Position numbers and translations under genes: made by a program
The notes under the pieces: generated by a model
Told to the model about the DNA's origin: nothing
The model's input: only the letters and a program-made list of their open reading frames with translations
Database searches by the model: none
Assembly (NCBI GenBank): GCA_009692865.1
Contig: SHYH01000006.1
Span: 1 to 44,295, forward strand
Direction: 5' to 3'
Source of the DNA: Dehalococcoidia bacterium
Lineage (GTDB): Bacteria > Chloroflexota > Dehalococcoidia > Lucifugimonadales > GCA-2717565
DNA: 44,295 nucleotides
Shown: positions 21,730-30,722 of the stretch, piece by piece
Layout of the letters: every line of letters begins with the position of its first letter
Numbering within the stretch: the first letter of the stretch is position 1

Positions 21730-22322
21730 TGGACAATCATGTCGCGCTCTACCGGCGCATGCTGCTTATTTACCCCGCCAGGTTTCGTCGAGCTTACGGC
21801 GAGGCGATGACCCAACTCTTTGCAGACCTGCTTGCCGATCAGCGCCAGTCTGGTCAGCCCCTGGGCATTTTTCGGCTCTGAGTTCACACATTTATAGACA
21901 CACCCTCAAATGCCTCACGAGAACGAATGGAGGAAACCATACGCAATCAAGCCGCCCTTACCCGCACACTGCTCCTTGCAGTTGCCATCGCCGTCTTCGC
22001 GGCAGTGGGCATTGGCCTTGGGCTCTATGTGTCGCTCGCGATCCTCGTCGCCGGCATCATGGTGCTTATTGCTCGTCGGCGGTCGCTTTCCGACGCCCTG
22101 ATCGGAGATCGGCGGGGCCGCTGGTGGGTGTGGACCCTGGTCGGCTTGGTCATGGTCGGATCTAGCATGATCCTCAGCATGCTTTCTGGTGAAGAAGGCA
22201 GCTAACTTGAATGGCCGCTCTGGAGCTTGCTGTTTTTCACCGGAACTCTCATCGTAGCCGCCTCAATTGTCCGCGCTCTCGCATTGGCCTTCGTACGTCC
22301 CTCCACACCTCCCATCCGGTGA
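21729..22322 (+). pseudogene. Decayed PadR-associated membrane protein, one frame with two internal stops (TGA 21879, TAA 22203)
   Basis: Frame-0 translation: MDNHVALYRRMLLIYPARFRRAYGEAMTQLFADLLADQRQSGQPLGIFRL*VHTFIDTPSNASRERMEETIRNQAALTRTLLLAVAI...SGEEGS*LEWPLWSLLFFTGTLIVAASIVRALALAFVRPSTPPIR*; ATG overlaps the padR TGA. Confidence 0.8.
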
Positions 22323-22505
22323 GCTCTGACCTGTCACAATTCAGGGAGCTATGCTGCACATAAGGGCTAACATGCGGCCCCGGGTCTATTATGTGCTAGG
22401 CCAAGCCCACCCATGTGCATATCCCCTAATCCTTACGCGCGGTCTCTACACTGGGCTGGGCAAGGATTTGCTACAACAGGTTCTGGGGGCCCCTAGAGCC
22501 CCCGC

Positions 22506-23813
22506 CTACCGCAGCAGGCCCAAGTTGAACTCCAAAAGCAGGATGCCCACTGAGGCCGCCAGCGTCAAAGCGGTCACCACAAGCCCCACCTTCAGAAACT
22601 CCCCAAATCGCACCACCACCCCCTCGCGGTAGGCCTGCTCCACCACGATGAGGTTGGCCACCGCCCCAATGAGCGTGGCGTTGCCCCCCAGGGTGGCGCC
22701 CGCCGCCAGGCTTATCCATAGGGTGTCCCCGGGCAGATGTTGAAGCAGAGGCAGCATCAGCATCGTAAGCGGCACGTTGCTCACGAGCTGGGACACTACA
22801 GCGCTGAACAGGTGTATCGAGAGGATGCCACCTGCGCCGACGCTGAGGTCCACCCGCTGCAGCAGCAGGTCCAGGAGCCCCGCCTGCCGCGCTCCACCGA
22901 TAACCACAAAGAACCCCGCAAAGAACAGCAGCAGCACCCAGTCCACGCTCCTCATCACCTCTGAAGGCCTGATGCCGCTCACCAGCATGGCAGCGGTCCC
23001 TGCAACAAGGGCGATCATAGGGATGCTGAGGCCGATGAACGAGCTGAAGAAGAAGGCCACCGTCACCAGGCCCAGGACCGGAAGAACCCGCGCCAACACC
23101 CTGGTGTCCATCAAACTGGCAGAGGCCGCCGGGTGAAGAAGGGCCGCCGTCTCCCCAGGCAAAGGCCGAGAAACGCCCAGCGAAGGTGCAACGAGGGGCC
23201 CCGGCACCTCAGACGCGAGCTTTCTCCTGTAGAACAGCCAGAGGACCCCCAGCAGGATCAGTGTCCCCACGATAGCCACCGGGGCCAGGTAGACGAAGAA
23301 GCGGGCGAAGGAGATGCCCGAGGTGACGCCGATGAGCATGTTCTGGGGGTTACCCACGATGGTGGCCGTGGAGCCGATGTTGGAGGCCATGGCCTCGCCG
23401 ATAAGATAGGGCACCGGGTTGGCCCGCTGGAGGCGGCAGGCCTGGATGACCACGGGGGTGAAGAGAAGGACCACCACGTCGTTGACCAGCAGGGCGCTGG
23501 CCACGGCGGTCATCACCACCACGCTGACGAGGAGCTTAGGCGGGCTGGAGGCCACCGTTACCGCCCTGGCCGCCAGCACCTCAAAGAACCCCCCTCGCTG
23601 GAGGACCGCCACCAGGAGCATCATGCCAAAGAGGAGGGTCAGGGTGTTGAAGTCTACTGAGGCGACAGCCTCCTGGAAGGTCAGGACCCCCGCCAGGATC
23701 ATGAGGACAGCGCCCAGGAGGGCCGCCGCCGGACGGTCCAGGTTCAGACGAGGAAGACGCGTGACGGCAATGCCCGTATAGGTCACCGCCAGGATGATGC
23801 CTGCTTCTAACAT
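22506..23813 (-). CDS. SLC13/ArsB-NhaD-type anion permease
   Basis: Multi-TM; ALLVNDVVVLLFTPVVI, NIGSTATIVGNPQNMLIG, LVSNVPLTMLMLPLL, GGNATLIGAVANLIVVEQA. Confidence 0.85.
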   Translation of the reverse strand: MLEAGIILAVTYTGIAVTRLPRLNLDRPAAALLGAVLMILAGVLTFQEAVASVDFNTLTLLFGMMLLVAVLQRGGFFEVLAARAVTVASSPPKLLVSVVVMTAVASALLVNDVVVLLFTPVVIQACRLQRANPVPYLIGEAMASNIGSTATIVGNPQNMLIGVTSGISFARFFVYLAPVAIVGTLILLGVLWLFYRRKLASEVPGPLVAPSLGVSRPLPGETAALLHPAASASLMDTRVLARVLPVLGLVTVAFFFSSFIGLSIPMIALVAGTAAMLVSGIRPSEVMRSVDWVLLLFFAGFFVVIGGARQAGLLDLLLQRVDLSVGAGGILSIHLFSAVVSQLVSNVPLTMLMLPLLQHLPGDTLWISLAAGATLGGNATLIGAVANLIVVEQAYREGVVVRFGEFLKVGLVVTALTLAASVGILLLEFNLGLLR

Positions 23814-23855
23814 AAAACCAAGAGAAAACGCTTACGGCCTTGCACCAAAGCCCAC

Positions 23856-24434
23856 TCATGCCACCTTGGCAACGTGTCGCTTCGAAGGACCCTCCCGGGC
23901 GAGCTTCCCCTCGCGCATGAGGATGCCAATGATGCTGTAAGATAGGTAATCCTTGGAGCCGCCGCCGTAGTCGCTACGAAGGCCGAGGAGGCTTGCGGCT
24001 TCGGGGTTAGTAATCCCCTTCGGGTTGACCTTCGCGAACTCCAGGACAGCGTTCTTGAGCAGCGCCAGGCCGATCTGGGCCTTCTCCTTCACCCCCTGGG
24101 GTAGAACGACTTCGCGTCGACTCTTCGTACCGAGGCCCGATGGCAGAACAGAGTTGGTCAGCAAACCGCCGGTGTCCTCGGTGCCAAAGGCAGAGATCAA
24201 TTCGGCTTCGAGATTGATGGCTTGCAATTCGGAGACCTCCTCCACCAGCGGGGCAACAAGGACCTCATGGCCCGCAGTTCTGATCTCTTGGATGCGGCGC
24301 CCCGTGCGAGTGGCATCGGGCCTGACGAGGTGGTCATAAGCGCGAACGCCTGTGCCTTTGCCGACGTAGAACGTGCGCGCGGGCGAAGTGCGAGGATCCT
24401 TCAGCGCGTACACGTAGTACGAGGTCTCGCTCAT
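23856..24434 (-). CDS. GIY-YIG domain protein (LEM-3-like) with extra C-terminal domain
   Basis: SYYVYALKDPRTSPARTFYVGKGTGVRAYDHL...INLEAELISAFGTEDTGGLLTN; C-terminal NPEAASLLGLRSDYGGGSKDYLSYSIIGILMREGKLARE. Confidence 0.75.
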   Translation of the reverse strand: MSETSYYVYALKDPRTSPARTFYVGKGTGVRAYDHLVRPDATRTGRRIQEIRTAGHEVLVAPLVEEVSELQAINLEAELISAFGTEDTGGLLTNSVLPSGLGTKSRREVVLPQGVKEKAQIGLALLKNAVLEFAKVNPKGITNPEAASLLGLRSDYGGGSKDYLSYSIIGILMREGKLAREGPSKRHVAKVA

Positions 24435-24600
24435 TGGACCTCCTATTCCTAATCCTGGATCGGGCTAACTTCCGATCAGGCTGCACTTTTGCAATAAGAT
24501 ACTCCAAACGGAGCGTCATACGTTGGGCTAGAACACTGGGTGGCAAGATGGTTTTGGGTGTCGTGCGCTCATCTCAGGATGAGCGGGGAGTCCTCTCCAC

Positions 24601-25427
24601 CTATCCGCGGGAGAGGGCACTCCCTCCTGCCTGGGACCACCTGGCCTCCTGCACCACCAGGAAGTCCACCAGCACCCGGTCAAACTCCTTTTGGCGCTCA
24701 ATATGGGGCCAATGGCCGCACTCCTCAAACACGTGAAGCCTTCCTAGCGGCAGACAGCGGGCTGCCTCCTCGCCGTGGGCCACGGGAAAGACGCGGTCCT
24801 GGCGTCCCCACATAACCAGAGTTGGAACGGAGAGGGAAGAGAGTTGGTCCTTCAGCACCATGGCAGGCTTCACACCACGCACCGTCACCCCCGCCCGCAA
24901 GATGTGCAGCAACGCCTCCTTGTTTCCGGGACGCCGGCGTTCCTGGTACAGGGCCTCCACCAGGTCACTGGGAATGAGCGCGGGATTGTAGAACAGAATA
25001 CGCATCAAGCGGCGAATGGACCCCCGGCAGGGACGAGCCATCCCCTCGCCCACCCCCGGGAGGACCATGGCGCGCAAGAACCCGGCCGCCTCTCGTCCCA
25101 GGCCTGCGCTGTCCTCCAGCACCAGAGAGCGGACTCGGCCAGGGTTGTCCCGGGCCACTTGAAGAGCCAGAAGACCCCCCAGCGAGTTGCCAACCAGGTG
25201 GGCCGAGGAGATAGCCAGGCCATCCAAGAATCCCGTGACAAAAGCTGCTCCCTGTTCAGGGGTGTAGGGAGGCCGTGGCCAGGGAGATCAGGAGCGTACA
25301 CCGTGCATTGGGACGCCAAGGAGGGCATGTTCCCATGGCACACCAGGGCAGCCTCGCCCAGGCCGTGGAGGAGCACTATAGGAGGGCCTGCCCCCGCCCA
25401 AAAGTAGCGCACCGGCTCTCCCAGCAC
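24601..25427 (-). pseudogene. Alpha/beta hydrolase, frameshifted
   Basis: N-terminus VLGEPVRYFWAGAGPPIVLLHGLGEAALVCHGNMPSLASQCTVYAPDLPGHGLP in the 25005..25427 frame; remainder TPEQGAAFVTGFLDGLAISSAHLVGNSLGGLLALQVA...HIERQKEFDRVLVDFL in the 24601..25227 frame; break near 25264-25272. Confidence 0.8.
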
Positions 25428-25534
25428 CTAGAGAACGGCCTCTTGCCCTGGGGCTTTTATCATGAACAGCACCTATTGGAGTGCCGAGTGTAGGCAATGG
25501 CTAGGTTGAGCATGCCGAAGCTGGAACCGATGAC

Positions 25535-26110
25535 CTAGCGGAGGAAGCTGATCTTGTCTCGAGGCCAGTAGGTGAACCAGACCCTCCCAACTATGTTCTC
25601 AGCAGGCACCGGGCCCCAGTGACGTGAGTCGTTGCTGTGGTTCCGGTTGTCCCCCATAACAAAATAGCTGTCCGGCGGCACGGTGTAGGGCTCCGTAGAA
25701 TCGAAGGCGCCTTCCACCTGGTAGGAGTCCGGCAAAGGCGTCCCGTTGACGTACACCCGCCCCTGGCGGATGACAACGGTCTCTCCCGGCAAGGCGATCA
25801 CCCGCTTGACGTAGTCTGTACCGGGATCCGGTGGAGCATGGAAGACGATGACATCTCCCCGCTGGGGTGGGTGGAGCCGGTACTTAGTGACGAGTTGGGG
25901 GTCCTTCACCCCGGGAAGAAAGGCCTCCACCCTGGTCAGATTGAGGTGGATGTAGCCCAGCTTGTTCACCAGGAGATGCTCGCCGTTCTCCAGCGTGGGG
26001 ACCATACTGGAGCCATACACGCGATAGTTCTGGACCGAGGCTTGCAGGCCCAGGAACAGCAGCAGGGCAAGGACCACCACCTCGAGGGTCTCACGGATGA
26101 ATCGCACCAC
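25535..26110 (-). CDS. lepB: Signal peptidase I
   Basis: YGSSMVPTLENGEHLLVNKLGY, RGDVIVFHAPPDPGTDYVKRVIALPGETV, YFVMGDNRNHSNDSRHWGPVP. Confidence 0.95.
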   Translation of the reverse strand: MVRFIRETLEVVVLALLLFLGLQASVQNYRVYGSSMVPTLENGEHLLVNKLGYIHLNLTRVEAFLPGVKDPQLVTKYRLHPPQRGDVIVFHAPPDPGTDYVKRVIALPGETVVIRQGRVYVNGTPLPDSYQVEGAFDSTEPYTVPPDSYFVMGDNRNHSNDSRHWGPVPAENIVGRVWFTYWPRDKISFLR

Positions 26111-26323
26111 GTCTGCACCCTCTATCGAAGGATCTCGCCCTATTATACCCCTTCACAGCTTTACACAAAAACACCGCTAGCACCTTGCCACCGTGGGGGT
26201 AGGGAGCGCCCTGCCCCCTTCACGAACAGCCCGGAGGCGACCACCAGACTGGCTAGCATACTCCTGCCCTTTTCGGTACCCTGGAGCACAACCGTCTGGG
26301 TCGCGGAGGAAGCAAGGGCAAAG

Positions 26324-26884
26324 GTGGAGCAGGACCTCGTGCAACGAAGCCGCCTGGGCGACCTGACGGCCTTCAACCAACTGGTGGAACGGTACCAGGG
26401 CCCCGTGTACAACCTGGCCCTCCGGATGCTCAGCTACGAGGCAGCGGCCGAAGACGTGACCCAAGAGGTGTTCCTGTCGGCCTACCGCGCCCTGGGGCAG
26501 TACCGTGAGGGAAGCTTCAAGGCCTGGCTCCTCACCATCACTGCCAACGCCTGCCGCGACCTCCTCCGCAAGCGAAAGCGCCGCCAGGAGACCTCCCTTG
26601 AGGAGATGGTGGAGACGTCGGGGGACAGGAGTGTCTCCCCATCCCCGACCCCCGAGGAGTACACCCTGCGTCGAGAGGTCCAGCGCGAGATCCAACAAGC
26701 CCTGAACCACCTGAGCCACGACCACCGCCTCGCCGTGCTCCTCGTGAACCTCCAGGGCCTGGACTACGGCGAGGCGGCCCGGGCGATGGGGGTCTCTCTA
26801 GGCACCCTCAAGTCGCGCCTCAGCAGGGGCCGAGCCCAACTCCGAGAGCACCTCCTGACTGCGCGAGGAACCCGTGAGCCCTAA
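26324..26884 (+). CDS. ECF (group 4) RNA polymerase sigma factor; start codon uncertain
   Basis: DLTAFNQLVERYQGPVYNLALRMLSYEAAAEDVTQEVFLSAYRALGQYREGSFKAWLLTITANACRDLLRKRKRR...LLVNLQGLDYGEAARAMGVSLGTLKSRLSRGRAQLRE. Confidence 0.9.
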   Translation: MEQDLVQRSRLGDLTAFNQLVERYQGPVYNLALRMLSYEAAAEDVTQEVFLSAYRALGQYREGSFKAWLLTITANACRDLLRKRKRRQETSLEEMVETSGDRSVSPSPTPEEYTLRREVQREIQQALNHLSHDHRLAVLLVNLQGLDYGEAARAMGVSLGTLKSRLSRGRAQLREHLLTARGTREP

Positions 26885-26913
26885 CGTGCGTCTCATATAA
26901 GGGGAAACAAAGC

Positions 26914-27570
26914 GTGTTCCGGCGTCGAAGCGAACCTATACGTCACCAAAGGGTGCGCGAGCTCCTCTCCTCCTACCTGGATGCCCAGGCGAGCGAGCGG
27001 GAGAGGGAGCTGGTAGAGAGACATGTGGCAACCTGCGAGGCCTGCCGCCGCTACCAGGAGGAGCTTCGTGACACCGTTCAAGCGGTGCGCGGGCTGCCCC
27101 AGGTGACCCCGCCCCGCACCTTCACCCTTGCCCAGGCACCTCGGCAGAGGATGGCCTGGGCCCTCCCCAGTTGGGGGACACCCCTGGCCACGGCCACGGC
27201 GGCGGCGCTGTTCGCGGTGCTCATACTGGGCGAGGTCACGGGACTCATCGGCTCTCCCGTCGCCCACCCCACCGCCATGCCGAGCAGTGAGGCCCTCTCC
27301 CTGAAGGCCCTTGTGCAGCCTGAAGCTGCGCCCGAGCCCACCCCTGCCGCCAGCGACGCCTTGGAGTCCCTGGCCGTTCAGGACGAAACACCTCCGGCCG
27401 CTACACAGGAACTATCGCGTTCATCCGCAGATACTTCTCCCCCACCCCCCGAGGAGGCCGCGCAACCCCCGTTGCAAGTGCCGCTGTTGCCCTGGCTCCA
27501 GGGCGCCCTGGGACTCCTGGCCGTCGCGTCCGGCGCCTGGTGGCTGCGCCGCCGCCGGGCCATCAGATGA
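26914..27570 (+). CDS. Anti-sigma factor with zinc-finger domain and predicted TM segments
   Basis: RVRELLSSYLDAQASERERELVERHVATCEACRRYQEELRDT (HxxxCxxC), TM-like segments, C-terminal LLAVASGAWWLRRRR; directly downstream of the ECF sigma gene. Confidence 0.85.
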   Translation: MFRRRSEPIRHQRVRELLSSYLDAQASERERELVERHVATCEACRRYQEELRDTVQAVRGLPQVTPPRTFTLAQAPRQRMAWALPSWGTPLATATAAALFAVLILGEVTGLIGSPVAHPTAMPSSEALSLKALVQPEAAPEPTPAASDALESLAVQDETPPAATQELSRSSADTSPPPPEEAAQPPLQVPLLPWLQGALGLLAVASGAWWLRRRRAIR

Positions 27571-27615
27571 TCTCCTACCTCACCCATCGGGCCAGGGTGA
27601 ACCCGGGCAGAGTAC

Positions 27616-27731
27616 GTCATTCCAAGGCCCTGTACAACGGGGCCAAGGAATCTAGGACGAAGCGTTGTACTCATCACTCACATCGCTATGGTTGACCTAC
27701 GTCCAGGATTCCTCGCTGCACTCGGAATGAC
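27616..27731. repeat. Family D MITE-like element with inverted termini
   Basis: GTCATTCCAAGG...AAGGAATCTAGGAC ... GTCCAGGATTCCTCGCTGCACTCGGAATGAC. Confidence 0.65.
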
Positions 27732-27798
27732 AGGGTGAAAGCGCGGCGCCCACTCAACTTGAACTCTGACCTCCACCTGAGCCCCTGCCCTCAATCAT

Positions 27799-27843
27799 GC
27801 ACCGTAACGTAGGTGCAGGGTGTACCCTGCCAGGGCACGCCCT
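27799..27843 (+). repeat. Family C short palindromic repeat, copy C2
   Basis: GCACCGTAACGTAGGTGCAGGGTGTACCCTGCCAGGGCACGCCCTG. Confidence 0.65.
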
Positions 27844-27907
27844 GGGAGGAACTTTCCCCAGACGTCGCACGTCTCCAAGAGTAAGCGGATTCCACGAACA
27901 GGAGGAT

Positions 27908-28768
27908 ATGATGCACACTCGCACAGCTCGTTGGGTCAGTCTAGCTTTGGGCCTCGCGCTGGTGGCCATGACTGTGGCAGGCTGCACGTCGCCCACGCCG
28001 AGCGCCACCACGGGTGCCGGAGCTTCAGTGGGTCTGCCCTCGGGAGCGGTGGTGTCGGGAATCTCCACCAACTCCCTTGGCGCATCTTACGTCTCGTCGG
28101 ATAGAGGAGGTTTTGCTTCCAGCGGCATCTGGGTCGCCGGAACGGGGAAGGTCATCGTAGCGCCCGACCTGGCCCTTCTGAGCCTGGGCGTGGAGGCCCG
28201 GGAAGCCACTGTGGCAGTCGCCAGGGAGCAGGCGGCTGGGGCCATGACCAGGGTGCAGGAGGCCCTCAAAAAGGGCGGCGTTGCCGACAAGGACATCGCC
28301 ACCGCCTACTTCAACATCCAGCCCATCACCGTGTATGAGGAGAGGTTCCAAGGCAGCTACCGCTACAGCGAGCCCAAGATCGTCGGGTATATGGTGACCA
28401 ACCAGGTCACCGTGAAGGTACGCGCCCTGGACCGAGTGGGCCCGCTCCTTGACAGCGCCGTGGCAGCCGAAGGCGACCTCATCAGGGTCAACGGCATCTC
28501 CTTCACCATCGAGAACCCGCTCCCCTACGCCATCCAGGCCCGAGAGGCGGCGGTGCGGGACGCCCTGGCCAAAGCCCAGCAGTTCGCCTCTCTGACCAAC
28601 ATCACCGTGGGCAAGCTCCTGTACATCACCGAGACCGAAGGCACCCCCGCGCCTCAGGTCTATGAGAGAGCAGCGATGGCATCCTTTGCCGCAGACACCA
28701 CCACGCCCATCAGCGGCGGCAAAATGGAGGTTACCGTCACCATCCAGGCGGCCTTCTCCATCCCGTAA
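27908..28768 (+). CDS. SIMPL (DUF541) domain lipoprotein
   Basis: VAMTVAGCTSPTPS lipobox; IWVAGTGKVIVAPDLALLSLGVEAREATVAVAREQAAGAMTRVQEALKKGGVADKDIATAYFNIQP; YAIQAREAAVRDALAKAQQFA. Confidence 0.88.
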   Translation: MMHTRTARWVSLALGLALVAMTVAGCTSPTPSATTGAGASVGLPSGAVVSGISTNSLGASYVSSDRGGFASSGIWVAGTGKVIVAPDLALLSLGVEAREATVAVAREQAAGAMTRVQEALKKGGVADKDIATAYFNIQPITVYEERFQGSYRYSEPKIVGYMVTNQVTVKVRALDRVGPLLDSAVAAEGDLIRVNGISFTIENPLPYAIQAREAAVRDALAKAQQFASLTNITVGKLLYITETEGTPAPQVYERAAMASFAADTTTPISGGKMEVTVTIQAAFSIP

Positions 28769-28791
28769 CACAGCAGTCTCTGGCACTCTCA

Positions 28792-28828
28792 CCAGGACAC
28801 CCTGCGGCAGGGTGTCCTGGTTTTGTTT
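28792..28828 (+). terminator. Rho-independent terminator
   Basis: CCAGGACACCCTG-CGG-CAGGGTGTCCTGG followed by TTTTGTTT. Confidence 0.9.
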
Positions 28829-28921
28829 CACCGTCGCGGCCCCCCTCATTGCGGCCCGGTTGGGGCGTTGTTACAATACCTTTGGGATACACCCATCGCG
28901 GCGGCGGGAAAGGGAGGCCCC

Positions 28922-29497
28922 ATGGTCCTCAGCGATCGCACCATAAAGGAGGAACTGGCCAAGGGAAGGATCGTTATTGATCCCCTGGACGAATCGTCCA
29001 TTCAGCCCGCCAGCGTGGACGTCCGCATGGACGACAAGATTCTGGTGTTCCGTAACTCCCGTCGCCCCTACATTGACATACGGCAACAGTTGGATGACCT
29101 CACCGAGATGGTGCCGATGGTCCCCGACGAACCCTTTATCCTGCACCCAGGGGAGTTCGTCCTGGCCAGCACCCTGGAGCACATTGAAATCCCCGACGAC
29201 CTAGTGGCCCGCCTGGAGGGAAAGAGCTCCCTGGGGCGCATGGGACTCCTCATCCACTCCACCGCCGGCTACGTGGACCCAGGTTGGAAGGGGCACCTGA
29301 CCCTGGAGCTGTCCAACGTGGCCCGCCTCCCCATCACCCTCTACTACGCCATGAGGATCGGCCAGATCTCCTTCCTCCGGCTGACCACCCCCGTCGAGCG
29401 GCTCTATGGGTCCCCTTCCCTCGGCAGCAAGTACCAGGGCCAGACAGACCCTACCCCCAGCAGAATGCACCGCGACTACCGCCTCCATGGGGCCTAG
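28922..29497 (+). CDS. dcd: dCTP deaminase
   Basis: MVLSDRTIKEELAKGRIVIDPLDESSIQPASVDVRM, HPGEFVLASTLEHIEIPDDLVARLEGKSSLGRMGLLIHSTAGYVDPGWKGHLTLELSN. Confidence 0.95.
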   Translation: MVLSDRTIKEELAKGRIVIDPLDESSIQPASVDVRMDDKILVFRNSRRPYIDIRQQLDDLTEMVPMVPDEPFILHPGEFVLASTLEHIEIPDDLVARLEGKSSLGRMGLLIHSTAGYVDPGWKGHLTLELSNVARLPITLYYAMRIGQISFLRLTTPVERLYGSPSLGSKYQGQTDPTPSRMHRDYRLHGA

Positions 29498-29506
29498 GAG
29501 GGTCCG

Positions 29507-30598
29507 TTGACCAGCCCCATGCAGCGGGCCTTGGCCCTGGCCAGGGATGCCCTCGGGACCACCAGCCCTAACCCCACGGTCGGGGCCGTCCTGGTCATGG
29601 ACGGCCAAGTGGTGGGCGAGGGCGTCACCCAGCCCCCGCCAGGCCCCCACGCCGAGGTCGTGGCGCTGCGCCAGGCCGGTGAGCGGGCCCGGGGGGCAAC
29701 CCTCTACGTCACCCTGGAGCCCTGCAGCCACCACGGCAGGACGCCCCCCTGCACCCAGTCGCTCATTGAGAAAGGGGTCGCCCAGGTCCACATGGCGGTC
29801 CTGGACCCCAACCCCCTGGTGGCTGGCAAGGGACAAGCAACTCTGGAAGAAGCAGGCGTCGGCGCCTTCCTGGGCGAAGGCGCCGAGCAGGCCCAACAGC
29901 TCTACGAGGCCCACGCCCGGTACATCACCACAGGGCTTCCCTTGGTCGTCGCCAAGTTCGCCATGAGCCTGGACGGCAAAATCGCCACCGCCACGGGCCA
30001 CTCCCAGTGGATCACCGGCGAGGAGACGCGCCACCACAGCAACCGCCTTCGGGGAGTCTACGACGCCATCCTGGTGGGCATCGAGACCGCCCTGGCCGAC
30101 GACCCTCTCCTGACCTATCGAGACTCCTCAGGCACGCCCCACAAGCGTCAGCCCCTGCGAGTGGTGGTGGACAGCACGGGCCGCATGCCTCCCACCGCCA
30201 AGCTGCTCGCCCAGCCCGGCAAGACCCTGGTGGCCACGGCCCGCATCCCGCCTGAGCAGCAGGCTCTGCTGGAGCGTGCAGGCGCCGAGGTGGTGGCCCT
30301 GCCGGGAGAGGACGGCCGGGTGGACCTGCACGCCCTCCTGCGCCTCCTGGGCCAGCGGGAGGTCACCTCGGTCATCGTCGAGGGGGGCAGCACACTCCTG
30401 GGCGCCCTCTTCGACCAGCGGCTGGTGGACAAGGTGATGGCCTTCGTTGCTCCCATCATCGTTGGAGGGGGGCAAGCCCCCACTCCCGTGGGAGGAGTCG
30501 GAATCCACCACATGGCTGAAGCGCTGGCCCTTCAGCGTGTCACGGTGGAGCGCATCGGCGACGACCTGCTGGTGATAGGGTACTGCCCCAAGGCTTAG
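29507..30598 (+). CDS. ribD: Bifunctional diaminohydroxyphosphoribosylaminopyrimidine deaminase/reductase
   Basis: SPNPTVGAVLV, GPHAEVVALRQAG, TLYVTLEPCSHHGRTPPCTQSLIEKG, KFAMSLDGKIATATGHSQWITGEE, EGGSTLLGALFDQRLVD. Confidence 0.95.
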   Translation: MTSPMQRALALARDALGTTSPNPTVGAVLVMDGQVVGEGVTQPPPGPHAEVVALRQAGERARGATLYVTLEPCSHHGRTPPCTQSLIEKGVAQVHMAVLDPNPLVAGKGQATLEEAGVGAFLGEGAEQAQQLYEAHARYITTGLPLVVAKFAMSLDGKIATATGHSQWITGEETRHHSNRLRGVYDAILVGIETALADDPLLTYRDSSGTPHKRQPLRVVVDSTGRMPPTAKLLAQPGKTLVATARIPPEQQALLERAGAEVVALPGEDGRVDLHALLRLLGQREVTSVIVEGGSTLLGALFDQRLVDKVMAFVAPIIVGGGQAPTPVGGVGIHHMAEALALQRVTVERIGDDLLVIGYCPKA

Positions 30599-30660
30599 GA
30601 ACGGCTGTGGCAATGAGATATTCACCGAGAGCTGTCCCCAGAATTTGTGGTGACACCGCA

Positions 30661-30702
30661 GCCTGAAGGCCGCGGTATGATGCCCCCGCTTTCAGGCGGG
30701 GG
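30661..30702 (+). promoter_or_regulatory. Candidate alternative-hairpin region between ribD and ribE
   Basis: GCCTGAAGGC (30661-30670) can pair with GCTTTCAGGC (30688-30697) using one G-U; CCCCCGC (30683-30689) can pair with GCGGGGG (30696-30702); the two overlap. Confidence 0.35.
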
Positions 30703-30722
30703 TAGAAGAAGGGATGGTCGCA

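Noticed and set aside
21879-21881. UGA recoding (Trp or Sec)
   Set aside because: TGA ends other intact genes (MBL, padR), no SECIS-like context recognised, and a second in-frame TAA follows in the same gene.
28830-30722. FMN riboswitch ahead of the rib genes
   Set aside because: No canonical RFN sequence elements seen upstream of dcd, ribD or ribE.
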